The notes beneath the pieces were generated by a model. It saw nothing but the letters and a program-made list of their open reading frames with translations. It did no database searches and had not been told where the DNA came from. Both the position numbers and the translations under genes were made by a program. 64,000 nucleotides of DNA from Niastella populi (GTDB lineage Bacteria > Bacteroidota > Bacteroidia > Chitinophagales > Chitinophagaceae), in NCBI RefSeq assembly GCF_002078015.1, contig NZ_LWBP01000156.1, positions 82,602 through 146,601 of the forward strand, written 5' to 3'. Below, in pieces: positions 1 through 8,688 of this stretch. The first letter of the stretch is position 1. Each line of letters opens with the position of its first letter.

Positions 1-1790
1 GGGTTCCCCTGTTCGTAAGTGAAAGGGTCAATATAGAACAAGAACGGGTTCAGGCTTTGATAACCGGGCCGGTCGATACGGCGGCCATACGATAACCCGA
101 ACTGATTATTCTTATCGGCGCCATAACTGAGATACACAGTCGGGAACCAGCTGTTATAGGTACGTTTAAAAGAAGAGTCGCTTTTTGTCGGGTTGCCATG
201 CTGGTGCCCTTTATAGTTCGTATTCTCAAAACGCAGACCGGTTTGTAAACCCCATTTTTTTGTGAACTGTTTGTTGAGGCTGATATACGCAGCATTGATG
301 TTTTCTTTGTAATCGAAAAAGTTTGTTTTTCCGTAATCGGTCACCCACTCGTCGCCGTTGTAGCTGTACAAATAGTAGTTGGCCTTGTTTTCAGTTTGCA
401 CATAGCTGGTTTTCCAGCCGGCTTCAATTTTTGCATCGCCTTTCAACGGATGGGTATAGTCCATCTTGGCAGCGTAAATGTTCACGGAAACCGGCAGTAC
501 ACCCTGTATTTGTTCTTCTCTTTTCTTTATCCAGTTTGGTTCGAAAGTGGTATTTACAAAATGCTGGTTGTTCGAGTTATCGTAAACGATATAATCGAGG
601 TCGGCGGTGAGCTCGCGGCCGGTTGAATCGAACTGGTGACGCATATTCAGGTTAACGCTGGCATTTTTCCAGGTGCCTTTAATATTTGAGCCGGCGGTTA
701 CGATAGAGTCAACCACATAAGCGGCATCTTTCAAATAACTGGTATTGTGGTTGACACTGCTTTCCGGATTATAAGCGCCGCTCAATACAATACCAAAGGT
801 GGTTTTATTGGTTACATAGTAATCCATACCCAGCTTCAGGTTATTGCTCATATTTCGTCTTTTCATAAAAGCTACCTGTTCAAAAATGGCGTCGGTTGAT
901 CCGTCATCATTTTTATAGCGGCGGAAGATCTCCAGTTCCTGGAAGTTGTTATTGCGGTTGAAACTGTATGAACTGAACAGGTTCACCTTACCGTTGCGGT
1001 AGTTAAGGCTGAGGCTTTCATTGGTTTTGAAATATACGCCCTGTCCTGCCCCGGCGCTCAGGTTGCCGTTAAAGCCTTTTATTTTATTCTTTTTGGTTTT
1101 GATATTGATGATACCGGCGTTACCGGCGGCATCGAATTTTGCGGGCGGGTTGGTCATGATCTCGATCTGTTCCAGTTGTGACGCCTGCATACCTTTTAAC
1201 ATATTGGCCAGTTCGGCGCCACTTATGTAGGATGGGCGGCCATCGATAAGCACGATCACATTCTGTTTGCCCTTCAGGCTGATATTGCCGTCTTTATCAA
1301 CCTGTACACCGGGCGATTTTTCAAGCGCTTCGAGGGCATTGGCGCCGGTATTGCTTATAAAGGCGTCAACATTCACCACCATACGGTCGATCTTTTGTTC
1401 AACCAAAGGCTTTTTGGCGCTTATGGTCACCGCTTTCAGGTCCTTGGTTTTCGGGCTGAGCACGAATGCGGCCAGTTCGGTAACTGCCCTGTCGGGCGAG
1501 ATGGTAAAAGGCGCCGAATATTGTTTTTCATAACCTACGGCTGATACCGATACCAGGTACCTGCCCTGCGGCGGGTTATCGAACGAATACCGGCCGTCCT
1601 GGTCGGTTACCGACATCTTCACCACACTTGAATCCTTAGCCTTTAAAAGGGTTATGGTGGCCGCTGATAAGGCTGTTTGGTTGGTTGCGCTTACTTTTCC
1701 GCTAAGCTTTACTTCAGTTCTAGTTTGCGCCCTGCTTATAAAGGACACTGTTAACAGTAAGATTATAAACAGGTTGTAATGCTTTCTCAT
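1..1790 (-). CDS. TonB-dependent outer-membrane receptor, C-terminus beyond window
   Basis: Outer-membrane beta-barrel protein of the carboxypeptidase-regulatory-like/OMP_b-brl_3 type, presumably importing a ligand with TonB energy. The frame runs unbroken from ATG at 1790 to base 1 (about 596 residues), so the end of the barrel is missing. Visible in order: signal peptide (MRKHYNLFIILLLTVSFISRAQ), a Gly/Val-rich beta-sandwich with the phrase DGRYSF near residue 65, a plug region with VDKDGNISLKGKQNVIVLID and the NAGIINIKTKK box, then alternating beta strands with many Asn/Tyr-rich loops. The -7-like sequence TACTTTTG lies at 1843-1836. No SusD-like partner is visible on this side. The ligand cannot be told from sequence. 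Confidence 0.85.
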   Translation of the reverse strand, partial: MRKHYNLFIILLLTVSFISRAQTRTEVKLSGKVSATNQTALSAATITLLKAKDSSVVKMSVTDQDGRYSFDNPPQGRYLVSVSAVGYEKQYSAPFTISPDRAVTELAAFVLSPKTKDLKAVTISAKKPLVEQKIDRMVVNVDAFISNTGANALEALEKSPGVQVDKDGNISLKGKQNVIVLIDGRPSYISGAELANMLKGMQASQLEQIEIMTNPPAKFDAAGNAGIINIKTKKNKIKGFNGNLSAGAGQGVYFKTNESLSLNYRNGKVNLFSSYSFNRNNNFQELEIFRRYKNDDGSTDAIFEQVAFMKRRNMSNNLKLGMDYYVTNKTTFGIVLSGAYNPESSVNHNTSYLKDAAYVVDSIVTAGSNIKGTWKNASVNLNMRHQFDSTGRELTADLDYIVYDNSNNQHFVNTTFEPNWIKKREEQIQGVLPVSVNIYAAKMDYTHPLKGDAKIEAGWKTSYVQTENKANYYLYSYNGDEWVTDYGKTNFFDYKENINAAYISLNKQFTKKWGLQTGLRFENTNYKGHQHGNPTKSDSSFKRTYNSWFPTVYLSYGADKNNQFGLSYGRRIDRPGYQSLNPFLFYIDPFTYEQGN

Positions 1791-1835
1791 GGTTCTTTTA
1801 TTGGTTGTGAATACTTTGCTTAATAGATTACAGTT

Positions 1836-1843
1836 CAAAAGTA
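1836..1843 (-). promoter_or_regulatory. Putative -7 element of the receptor gene
   Basis: Minus-strand TACTTTTG fits the Bacteroidota -7 consensus TAnnTTTG, 46 bp upstream of the receptor ATG. No convincing -33 TTTG is seen at the right distance, so only the -7 is called. Confidence 0.4.
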
Positions 1844-2002
1844 GGTACTATGCAATCTAAAGTACCTGATTTTGTGTCTGCCGGTTGTTTTTACTGATAT
1901 CCGGAAATAACAGGTATGCAGGTAGGACGTATTGCCGGTCCCGGAGTTACAGTAACATGGTGGTTTGGGATGAATGGCGGGAAAGCCGGTTAGCCGGCTG
2001 TT

Positions 2003-2130
2003 CAGTTGTTCAGTTGTTCAGTTGTTCAGTTGTTCAGTTGTTCAGTTGTTCAGTTATTCAGTTGTTCAGTTATTCAGTTATTCAGTTATTCAGTTATTCA
2101 GTTATTCAGTTATTCAGTTATTCAGTTATT
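2003..2130. repeat. 8-bp tandem array, 16 units of CAGTTRTT
   Basis: Sixteen uninterrupted 8-bp units. The first six are CAGTTGTT, followed by one CAGTTATT, one CAGTTGTT and eight CAGTTATT. The two unit types are segregated, which fits expansion by slippage from each end. It sits between the receptor promoter and the lgt terminator, and the 441-bp spacer 1791-2231 holds nothing else beyond the promoter and terminator listed. Apparent reading frames across it (repeated Ser-Val-Val-Gln-Leu-Phe-Ser) are artefacts of the period. The same word recurs at 43834, 47217, 59850 and 61370. Confidence 0.97.
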
Positions 2131-2180
2131 CGGTTCCGGGTTTGGGGTGCAGGCAGGCAGCGGTGCGGCACTGATATCAT

Positions 2181-2208
2181 AAAAAAAGCCCCTGCTATTT
2201 GCAGAGGC
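2181..2208 (-). terminator. Rho-independent terminator of lgt
   Basis: On the minus strand an 8-bp stem GCCTCTGC/GCAGGGGC (one G-U pair) with a 5-nt loop is followed by seven T, 24 bp after the lgt stop codon. Confidence 0.85.
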
Positions 2209-2231
2209 CAGTTATTTGATGCGGGTTCATG

Positions 2232-3542
2232 TTAAACTTTCGCGGTGTCGCTTTTGGACATGTGTTTTTTCTTCATAAAATAATATATAGCAGCGCCCGT
2301 GATGATCAATGCCACCGCAATGATCTCGGCCTGTGTGGGATGGAACCCAAAAATATCATACTTGGTATTCACGCGGATCTTTTCCACAAAAAAGCGTTCT
2401 ATTCCATTTACGATAAGATAAACGCCGAACAGGGTGCCTGGTACCTTCATCTTTTTCCTGAGCGACCATAAGAACAGGAACAATAACAAGCTGACCACCG
2501 TTTCATAGAACGGGGTGGGAAAAACCGGTATGGGCAACTGGTTACAGAACTGCTCTTCGGTACAACCCGGAATGGGCGCACCTTCATTTACCACGTTATG
2601 CGGGTAAGAATAAGCAAATAGCCAGTTGGGCAACCAGCCTGGCGCTTTTACCGAAGCATGTGGTATTTCTGAAACATTATTTACCTGGAAAGTTCTTAAA
2701 TATAAACTGCTATGCGCCTGTAATGTATTTTGAAACCGGGTGCTGTCTACAAGTTCAACTTTCGACTTATTGCCGGGCACCGTTACATAGGCGCTGTTCA
2801 GAATGCCCCAGTCGCCATCGCCGGCCACCTGGCAGCCGATACGGCCCAAAGCATAAGCCAGGATAAGCGCCGGCGCCATGGAGTCGCACAAATGACGGAA
2901 GGAGATCTTGTGTTTACGGGTATAGAACCAGATGGCAACGGCGGCAGTGATCAAACCACCGTAAAAGGTTAAGCCGCTGAAGGATAACAATGCCTCCACC
3001 GGGTTCTCTTTGAAGTCATTCCAGTTCTCGAGGTTATGAAATATTTTGGCGCCCAGAAAGCCGAACAGGGCGGCATAGATCACCAGGTCTCCTACCCTGT
3101 CGTGCGGCCAGATGCGAATGGTGCGCTCTTCGGGCTTATCGAGTTTTTGTTTTTGCTTTTCCCACCATTTCAAACCGGCAAACAATACGCCGAGGGCAAT
3201 ACCCACCGGCCAGTTGCCTTCTGAAGAAAATATAAATTGCTGCGGATCTGCGGTTGCCTTGCTGTCTGACAGAAATAAACCAATGATCTTGTATCCCAGT
3301 AAAAAGCCCAGCAGGAAGTTCAGCAACAATTCGCTCATACTGGCCTGCTTCCCCACCACCATTTTCACTTCCTGAAAAGAAAGCAAACCCATCCTTTCCT
3401 TGCGTTTTAATTCCAGAGTTAAAACATACGCAGCTGCTAAAAAAGACAGTGCAACAAAAAAACCGAAGGAATTAATAAAACGAAGTCCGTTCCAGTTAAC
3501 ACCAAAAAGATCCTTAAAAGCGTAATATAGGTTGGGATACAT
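2232..3542 (-). CDS. lgt: Prolipoprotein diacylglyceryl transferase
   Basis: Transfers the diacylglyceryl group of phosphatidylglycerol to the lipobox cysteine of prolipoproteins in the inner membrane, the first step of lipoprotein maturation. The many lipoproteins in this window are its likely clients. Several hydrophobic segments are visible. The Lgt signature GRIGCQVAGDGDWG lies at about residues 233-246, with the catalytic-region FYGGL near 193-197, and a C-terminal PTQAEI/membrane helix. At 436 residues it is longer than the usual 260-300, because of an extension at about 90-145 and a long periplasmic loop at about 250-340; such long forms are typical of Bacteroidota. Start ATG at 3542 is the only sensible one. 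Single-gene unit with its own terminator. Confidence 0.95.
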   Translation of the reverse strand: MYPNLYYAFKDLFGVNWNGLRFINSFGFFVALSFLAAAYVLTLELKRKERMGLLSFQEVKMVVGKQASMSELLLNFLLGFLLGYKIIGLFLSDSKATADPQQFIFSSEGNWPVGIALGVLFAGLKWWEKQKQKLDKPEERTIRIWPHDRVGDLVIYAALFGFLGAKIFHNLENWNDFKENPVEALLSFSGLTFYGGLITAAVAIWFYTRKHKISFRHLCDSMAPALILAYALGRIGCQVAGDGDWGILNSAYVTVPGNKSKVELVDSTRFQNTLQAHSSLYLRTFQVNNVSEIPHASVKAPGWLPNWLFAYSYPHNVVNEGAPIPGCTEEQFCNQLPIPVFPTPFYETVVSLLLFLFLWSLRKKMKVPGTLFGVYLIVNGIERFFVEKIRVNTKYDIFGFHPTQAEIIAVALIITGAAIYYFMKKKHMSKSDTAKV

Positions 3543-3700
3543 GTATCAGGAATAGATTTTATCTATCAATTATTTAAATAAAGGTGCAATGATAAGAAAA
3601 CCAATCGGCAATTGGCAATTTGCAATTGCTTAAAATATGCGAAACGCCCGATTGTTGGCGGTTATTGTCTGTTACCAATTGGCATTTGCCTGGTAAAGCA

Positions 3701-3726
3701 AAAACCCTCTCAGGAATGAGAGGGTT
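3701..3726 (-). terminator. Terminator of the bacilliredoxin gene
   Basis: Perfect 10-bp stem AACCCTCTCA/TGAGAGGGTT with a 4-nt loop (3703-3726). On the minus strand it runs into a T-tract, 40 bp after the stop codon at 3766. Confidence 0.85.
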
Positions 3727-3765
3727 CATCACTATGAACAAAGCTGAATTAATCAGCTAAGAAAT

Positions 3766-4179
3766 TTAACAATATTCTTCAAATGCCGCTATCAGGTTGT
3801 GAGCGATCAGCTGGGCCGGACGGCCTTCGATCATATGCCTTTCGATAAAGTGAACCAGCTGGCCATCTTTGAAGAGGGCTATGGCCGGTGAAGATGGCGG
3901 ATAAGGCATCAAATGCTCGCGCAACTTCTTTACAGCATCAACATCATATCCTGCAAAGCTGGTTGTTAAATGATCAGGCTTTTTTGCGCTGTTGTTTACA
4001 GCCATCAATACGCCGGGACGGGCAGAACCTGCCGAGCAACCACATACCGAATTGATCATTACCAGGGTTGTTCCTTTTAAACTTATTTGATTATCAACAT
4101 CTTCGGGGGTTAACAGCTCCTGAAAGCCGTTGTCTGTCAACTCCTCTTTCATTGGAAGTACTATTTCTGTTGGATACAT
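3766..4179 (-). CDS. Bacilliredoxin, BrxA/BrxB family
   Basis: Small thioredoxin-fold protein (137 aa) of the YphP/YqiW family. Family members remove bacillithiol or similar low-molecular-weight thiols from oxidised cysteines. The diagnostic CGC motif is in NSVCGCSAGSARPG at about residues 43-56, followed by the family motif around PPSSPA and the C-terminal Cys. Length is normal. A -7-like TAGTTTTG lies at 4210-4203 on the minus strand, about 25-30 bp upstream of the ATG. Whether this organism makes bacillithiol cannot be seen here, so the exact thiol substrate is open. Confidence 0.9.
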   Translation of the reverse strand: MYPTEIVLPMKEELTDNGFQELLTPEDVDNQISLKGTTLVMINSVCGCSAGSARPGVLMAVNNSAKKPDHLTTSFAGYDVDAVKKLREHLMPYPPSSPAIALFKDGQLVHFIERHMIEGRPAQLIAHNLIAAFEEYC

Positions 4180-4202
4180 TCTACTATTTTTTAATTGAAA
4201 CG

Positions 4203-4210
4203 CAAAACTA
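4203..4210 (-). promoter_or_regulatory. Putative -7 element of the bacilliredoxin gene
   Basis: Minus-strand TAGTTTTG matches TAnnTTTG and lies 24-31 bp upstream of the start codon. No clear -33 partner. Confidence 0.4.
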
Positions 4211-4401
4211 CGTAAAAAGTTTATTTATACCCCAGATCGGAATTTATGTCAGCTAAAAATGAGCCTGGCTGCAATAATGTCTTGTTGCCTGGTTCGTTTT
4301 CTGTCAAATCGTTCGCGAAACCGGGGCTTTTATGCAATGGTACGCCGTTTGGGAATAGGTAGTCGTACTTCAAAATTTAAAAAACAATAAAAATTATAAT
4401 T

Positions 4402-4833
4402 ATGACAGTCAGACTGCACCATCCCGCCCGCAAATCATTCGATACTGTAGTGGATGATTTCTTTAATTCAATTCCCGGTTTATGGAATGACGGCTACAGC
4501 GGCATTAACCTGGCACCAGTGAACATCTCCGAATCGGCCAGTGGTTTCAACCTCGATGTGAGCGTGCCCGGTATCAATAAAGAAGATATTAAGGTGAATA
4601 TCGAAAAGGGTTTACTCACCATCAGCTACGAGAAAAAGGAAGAACAAAAGGCCGAAGATGTAAAAAACATTCGCCGCGAGTTCAGCCATCGCAGCTTCAA
4701 GCGTAGTTTTACCATAGCCGATCAGATCGATGCTGAAGCTATTCAGGCTAAATACGAAAATGGCATCCTGAAGCTGTTCCTGCCTAAAAAAGAGCAGGTC
4801 AAAGACACCCCTAAGCAGGTTGTGGTTCAATAA
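4402..4833 (+). CDS. Small heat-shock protein, Hsp20/alpha-crystallin family
   Basis: ATP-independent holdase chaperone that binds unfolding proteins. 143 aa, the usual length. A short N-terminal arm containing DDFFNSIPGLW is followed by an alpha-crystallin domain from about residue 35 to 130. This includes the conserved beta-strand words VSVPGINKEDIKVN and REFSHRSFKRSF, the Gly-Ile-Leu strand (YENGILKLFLPK), and a Lys/Val-rich tail. Monocistronic, with a strong terminator 60 bp after the stop. The upstream spacer (4180-4401) shows no obvious CIRCE-type inverted repeat, so heat control is not evident from sequence. Confidence 0.95.
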   Translation: MTVRLHHPARKSFDTVVDDFFNSIPGLWNDGYSGINLAPVNISESASGFNLDVSVPGINKEDIKVNIEKGLLTISYEKKEEQKAEDVKNIRREFSHRSFKRSFTIADQIDAEAIQAKYENGILKLFLPKKEQVKDTPKQVVVQ

Positions 4834-4892
4834 TAAAGTAAAAGAAATATTAAATTTTAAGTTTCATAAGCAGTTGGTTTTGGTTTAGATGA

Positions 4893-4922
4893 CCATCCGC
4901 CGTTTGGTGGATGGTTTTTTTT
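4893..4922 (+). terminator. Terminator of the hsp20 gene
   Basis: 9-bp stem CCATCCGCC/GGTGGATGG (one G-U) with GTTT loop, followed by eight T. It lies 60 bp downstream of the hsp20 stop and only 26 bp before the next ATG. Confidence 0.9.
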
Positions 4923-4947
4923 GCGTTTTATCCTAACTTCGGCCCCC

Positions 4948-6258
4948 ATGAGAGAACTCACCTCCTGTATCCGAAAGACGTTGGGATTGATCGTACTGTG
5001 TATCTTCTCCGGTTTATGGTCCTTTGCTCAGGACCGGCAGCCGGGCGATACCGCATTCCAGGGCCATAAGCATATCGACACTATTCCGTTTATTGTCGAC
5101 TCTGCCGAGGTGGCCCTGCGTATAAAGAATCTCAATCCTTACTTTACCCTGCACGTTGATTCCACGCTGGCATACAAACTGGAGATCAATAAAGATCAAT
5201 CGAAATATTACTGGTTCCTGCGCAACCCGCCGGTGGGCCTTCGTATAAATAAGGACAATGGCTTACTCTCCTTTAAAGTTGAAAAGTCATTTTTCCTTTC
5301 AGGTAAGCTGAAATATGATTATCAATACAAGGTGAATGTAGGGGTGCAGAACCTCGAAGTGCCCAACGATCACGTAGATACTTCCTTCTATATCACCTTT
5401 TATAATACCGATATCATTCAATCGAGAGTTAAACCTACTATCGGTTCAACCGTAGTGATCGATGAGGGCGATACGGTAGCATTTAAAATACTTTGCGAGA
5501 ACGGCAACTTCCCAATCGAAAACATCACTTTTTTTTCAAATTTGCCGGTAAAAGGCGCCACCCTGGTAAAAAAGTGTGATGATGATTTTATATGGTCGCC
5601 ATCATTTGATTTTGTAAAGGAAAGCGACCCCGGCAAGGAACGCACGGTAGTTTTAAGTTTTGTTGGGGCCAATAAATTTATGGTGCGCGATACCGCCCAG
5701 GTTAAAATTGTGGTAAAGGATGCGCTGAACTATCCATTGACCTTAGAGGATTATAAACTCACCGTAAATGTGATCAATAGCTATGTGCTTCGTTTGAAAT
5801 ATACCTTCCTGATGCTTGACAAAGGGGTAAAGAACACTAAATCGACCCGCACCACTTTTGATATTACCGGTTCTACCACCGCTTTAACCGGAAGCATTTT
5901 GTCTTCATCCAAGGGCGCCAATGAACAGAGTATCGGAAAGGTACTTCCGAGTGTGGGCGTTTCGCTGGTTCCGGTAAAAGAGGCCGTTGCGCCGCAGAAG
6001 GTTACCGAAATGAACCAGGCCTCACAGGTGAGAACGGCGATCAAAAGGCTGGAATATATGGTGAGCGACAATGCCCTGGTGGGTGAACGCGATCCCGATA
6101 TTGCCCGCAAAACAGCCAAACTGAAAGAAGAATTAAAACAGATGCAGGTTCAGCTGGTTGATATACCCATTGAAATAACCAGCGAAATGAGCGAGAAGGA
6201 ACTGAACCAGTATTTTAACAGTCCGAAGGTTTTGAAAAAGTACCGGGTAAAGAGATAA
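4948..6258 (+). CDS. Exported protein of unknown function
   Basis: I do not recognise a named family. 436 aa from ATG 4948. A longer frame can start at TTG 4921, but that codon lies in the T-tract of the preceding terminator, so ATG 4948 is preferred. Visible: a signal peptide (LIVLCIFSGLWSFAQ), then about 350 residues of beta-rich sequence that read like tandem Ig/cadherin-like sandwiches (phrases such as KDNGLLSFKVEK and DALNYPLTLEDYKLTVNV). A charged C-terminal helical region (about 365-436, KTAKLKEELKQMQVQL) closes the protein. It ends 165 bp before a convergent gene, with a bidirectional terminator between. Probably periplasmic or surface located; role unknown. Confidence 0.75.
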   Translation: MRELTSCIRKTLGLIVLCIFSGLWSFAQDRQPGDTAFQGHKHIDTIPFIVDSAEVALRIKNLNPYFTLHVDSTLAYKLEINKDQSKYYWFLRNPPVGLRINKDNGLLSFKVEKSFFLSGKLKYDYQYKVNVGVQNLEVPNDHVDTSFYITFYNTDIIQSRVKPTIGSTVVIDEGDTVAFKILCENGNFPIENITFFSNLPVKGATLVKKCDDDFIWSPSFDFVKESDPGKERTVVLSFVGANKFMVRDTAQVKIVVKDALNYPLTLEDYKLTVNVINSYVLRLKYTFLMLDKGVKNTKSTRTTFDITGSTTALTGSILSSSKGANEQSIGKVLPSVGVSLVPVKEAVAPQKVTEMNQASQVRTAIKRLEYMVSDNALVGERDPDIARKTAKLKEELKQMQVQLVDIPIEITSEMSEKELNQYFNSPKVLKKYRVKR

Positions 6259-6423
6259 TTAGCTAATGTACTAATGGAATACAGGTAATGTGGGTGCTGC
6301 GCATGTGCAATTGATTAATGTGCTAATTTGATAATTCGATAGTCAAATAATAAAAAATCCCCCGGACAAGAGTCGGGGGATTTTTTTATAGTATTGTAAT
6401 TATCACATTATCGAATTATCACA
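6259..6423. repeat. Inverted cluster of CTAAT/CATTA repeat words around a terminator
   Basis: Between two convergent stop codons. The left side carries AGCTAATGTACTAATGG and GTGCTAATTTGATAATTCGAT. The right side carries the opposite-strand words TTATCACATTATCGAATTA and TCACATTA. The two sides flank the hairpin at 6352-6386 and touch both stop codons. Same word family as at 13691, 45934, 48000 and 53286. Confidence 0.8.
6352..6386. terminator. Bidirectional terminator
   Basis: Perfect 13-bp stem (AAAAAATCCCCCG and its complement at 6352-6364 and 6374-6386) with a 9-nt loop. It has an A-run on one side and a T-run on the other, so it can serve both convergent genes. Confidence 0.92.
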
Positions 6424-6915
6424 TTATTTTTCACAAACCTTCCGCCGTGTATCAATCAGGAAATGGATCTTCCAGCCGTCTTCGAGCCTTACCAGGTGAA
6501 AAGAATTGACGCCGCAATGGCGGAACTTGCCTTTGTAATAGAACTCGTAGGGCGTCCATACCACAGCAAGCGGGCCATCGATAAGAATAGTGCCGAACTG
6601 AATGCGTTCATCGGCCTCCCCTGATTTCTGCTGACCGGTAATTTTTACAAAGTCGGCGAACTTTTCGCTTCGTACATACACCTTCTTCTTCTTATTGGTA
6701 GCAACGGTGTTCAGGATGGGCTCGGCGGTAAATGCAGATTTCAGCACCGTGGTATCGGCGTTCTTCATGCCTTCAAACAACCGGTTAATGGTGGCTTTCA
6801 CCGAATCTTCCGTTGTTGGGGAATCTTCGGTTGTTGGGGCCTTCGCCTCTTCCTGCGCCCGCACTGCGCCTGTTATGGCCGTAAGTATCGTAAATAATAT
6901 TGCAAATCGTTTCAT
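6424..6915 (-). CDS. Exported NTF2-like/SnoaL-type protein
   Basis: 163 aa with a signal peptide (MKRFAILFTILTAITGAVRAQ), a short Glu/Pro/Thr linker containing a direct repeat (APTTEDSPTTEDSV), and then an NTF2-like cone: helix VKATINRLFEGMKNADTTVL, strand KSAFTAEP, and the C-terminal strands FHLVRLEDGWKIHFLIDTRR. This resembles the exported lumazine-binding/SnoaL-like proteins common in Bacteroidota, often of unknown substrate. It starts 25 bp after the arginine decarboxylase stop on the same strand, so the two are probably co-transcribed. No catalytic residues can be named. Confidence 0.75.
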   Translation of the reverse strand: MKRFAILFTILTAITGAVRAQEEAKAPTTEDSPTTEDSVKATINRLFEGMKNADTTVLKSAFTAEPILNTVATNKKKKVYVRSEKFADFVKITGQQKSGEADERIQFGTILIDGPLAVVWTPYEFYYKGKFRHCGVNSFHLVRLEDGWKIHFLIDTRRKVCEK

Positions 6916-6940
6916 GTAATAACTTAACGAGATCGGTGAA

Positions 6941-8335
6941 CTAATATCCTAAAATCTTCAACATGCTTTGAGCGGTTTGCTCTTTCGCATACACCCAGTC
7001 CACCAATTTACCGTTTTTATCGTGACCGACAATAACGTGTTTGGGCGACGGAATAAGGCAGTGTTTAATACCGCCGTAACCGCTGATCTGGTCCTGGTAA
7101 GCGCCGGTATGGAAAAACCCTACGTACAGGGGCTCGCCATTATTAAGCTTTGGCAGGAACACCTCGTTGATATGTTCCTCCGAGTCGTAATAGTCGTGGC
7201 TGTCGCAGGTGATACCGCCCAGCACCACACGCTGGTATTCCTGGTCCCATTTATTAACGGGCAGCATCAGGAACTTTTCTCCAATACCCCAGGTATCGGG
7301 TAATGTGGTGATGAACGATGAATCGATCATATACCAGATCTCACGATCGTTCTGGGTTTTTTGTCCGATTACGCTGTAAATATGCGCCATGCTCTCCCCT
7401 ACGGTATAGCTGCCGAATTCGGTGAAGATGTGCGGCATCTGTACATTGTTCTTTTTGCAGGCTTTTTTGATGTTGCCTACAATTTCATTGATCATGAACT
7501 GGTAGTCGTATTCAAAACCAAGCGAGTGTTTGATGGGGAAACCGCCGCCGATATTGATAGAATCGAGTTCAGGGCATATTTTCTTAAGCTGGCAATACAG
7601 GTTGATCACCTTGTTGAGCTCACTCCAGTAATAGATATCATCCTTGATACCTTTGTTGAGGAAGATGTGAAGCATCTTCAACTGGAAACGGTCTTCATTG
7701 CCTTCAATTTTATCAACGTAGAACTCCAGCACGTCCCTGGCACGGAAACCGAGGCGGGAAGTATAGAACGGGAATGTCGGTTCTTCTTCCGCCGCTACCC
7801 TGATGCCGAGTTTGAAAGGAACTTTTACCGATTTTTTATATTGCTGCAGTTCTTCTCTGTTATCGAGGATGGGCACCACATTCTTGAAGCCGGTGTTCAG
7901 CAGGTTGGCTATGCGGCTGGTGTAGGTCTTTTGTTTATACCCGTTGCAAATGATGAATGTGTCCTTGGTGATCTTTTTTCGGGCGTACAGCTTTTTGATT
8001 ATCTCGATATCGTAAGCGTAAGATGTTTCGAGATGAATATCGTGTTTCAGCGCCTCTTCAACCACAAACGAAAAGTGGGAGCTTTTGGTGCAATAGCAAT
8101 AGTTGTATTCACCTTCGTACCTGTGCTTTTTGATAGCGTTGGCAAACATCTTTTTTGCCTTTTTGATCTGCATACCGATCTTGGGAAGATAGGTAAGTTT
8201 CATGGGCGTGCCATATTTGGCTATAAGCGATTTGAGCTCGAGCCCGTTGAAATGCAGATAGCTGTCTTTTACATCGAACCCTTCCTGGGGAAAGTTAAAG
8301 GTCTGGTGCACCAGGTCGGTGTACGAGTTATTCAT
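6941..8335 (-). CDS. speA: Arginine decarboxylase, PLP fold III
   Basis: Decarboxylates arginine to agmatine, feeding putrescine/spermidine synthesis; cytoplasmic. 464 aa, matching the shorter Bacteroidota form rather than the 630-660 aa E. coli SpeA. Visible: the PLP-binding lysine in YCYCTKSSHFSF (about Lys84), the alanine-racemase-like TIM barrel with INIGGGFP (PLP phosphate loop), and a C-terminal beta domain with TCDSHDYYDSEEHI (substrate Cys/Asp) and YVGFFHTGAYQD. A good promoter lies at 8413-8442. Followed at 25 bp by the NTF2-like gene. Arginine is favoured over lysine or diaminopimelate from the resemblance to Bacteroidota arginine decarboxylases; the symbol is by family. Confidence 0.85.
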   Translation of the reverse strand: MNNSYTDLVHQTFNFPQEGFDVKDSYLHFNGLELKSLIAKYGTPMKLTYLPKIGMQIKKAKKMFANAIKKHRYEGEYNYCYCTKSSHFSFVVEEALKHDIHLETSYAYDIEIIKKLYARKKITKDTFIICNGYKQKTYTSRIANLLNTGFKNVVPILDNREELQQYKKSVKVPFKLGIRVAAEEEPTFPFYTSRLGFRARDVLEFYVDKIEGNEDRFQLKMLHIFLNKGIKDDIYYWSELNKVINLYCQLKKICPELDSINIGGGFPIKHSLGFEYDYQFMINEIVGNIKKACKKNNVQMPHIFTEFGSYTVGESMAHIYSVIGQKTQNDREIWYMIDSSFITTLPDTWGIGEKFLMLPVNKWDQEYQRVVLGGITCDSHDYYDSEEHINEVFLPKLNNGEPLYVGFFHTGAYQDQISGYGGIKHCLIPSPKHVIVGHDKNGKLVDWVYAKEQTAQSMLKILGY

Positions 8336-8412
8336 GTACTGGTTCAGGTTGCTGATGGCTGTGAATTTTAATGGTCAGAAAAAGTTGTACCCAAACTGAA
8401 AAAAAATTATTG

Positions 8413-8442
8413 CAAAAGTAATCGTTTGAACAATTTTTCAAA
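8413..8442 (-). promoter_or_regulatory. Promoter of arginine decarboxylase
   Basis: Minus strand: -33 TTTG (8442-8439), an 18-nt spacer and -7 TACTTTTG (8420-8413) match the Bacteroidota consensus. Predicted start of transcription near 8406 gives a leader of about 70 nt. Confidence 0.6.
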
Positions 8443-8482
8443 TAAAAAAACATGCCGGGACAAAAATTGTCAATATGTTGTT

Positions 8483-8521
8483 AGTTGCCGGATTCCGGTT
8501 ACCGGTTGCCGGGTACCGGGG
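8483..8521. repeat. GGTTACCGG/GGTTGCCGG repeat word cluster
   Basis: Consecutive words TTGCCGGATTCC, GGTTACC, GGTTGCC and GGGTACC in the spacer between speA and rplT. The same family occurs at 9481-9555, 42880-42910, 44533-44562 and 51983-52050. The rest of the spacer 8336-8688 holds only the speA promoter and the rplT terminator. Confidence 0.7.
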
Positions 8522-8631
8522 GTAAATTCCTGAACCGCTATAGGTGGGAACAGGTCTTTGTTGATGTGGCCATTTTCTTCCCGGCCATCCCGGTCCTGAA
8601 CCCTGCAGCGTTGTTAAGTAAATGTTACTTA

Positions 8632-8664
8632 AAAAAAAACGGGTGCCTTTTAAAAGACACCCGT
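8632..8664 (-). terminator. Terminator of rpmI-rplT
   Basis: Stem ACGGGTG/CACCCGT extended by CTTTT/AAAAG (8639-8664). On the minus strand it is followed by nine T. It starts 24 bp after the rplT stop. Confidence 0.93.
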
Positions 8665-8688
8665 GATATATTGTTTGCTTTTGCAAGC

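Noticed and set aside
1885..2235. Coding frame across the 8-bp array
   Set aside because: The Ser/Val/Gln/Leu/Phe repeat is a by-product of the 8-bp period read in three frames; no start context or homology.
4921..4947. TTG start for the exported protein at 4948
   Set aside because: The codon lies within the T-tract of the hsp20 terminator, and ATG 4948 leads straight into a signal peptide.
7361..8371. 336-codon plus-strand frame opposite arginine decarboxylase
   Set aside because: Antisense shadow of a confidently identified gene; no independent features.
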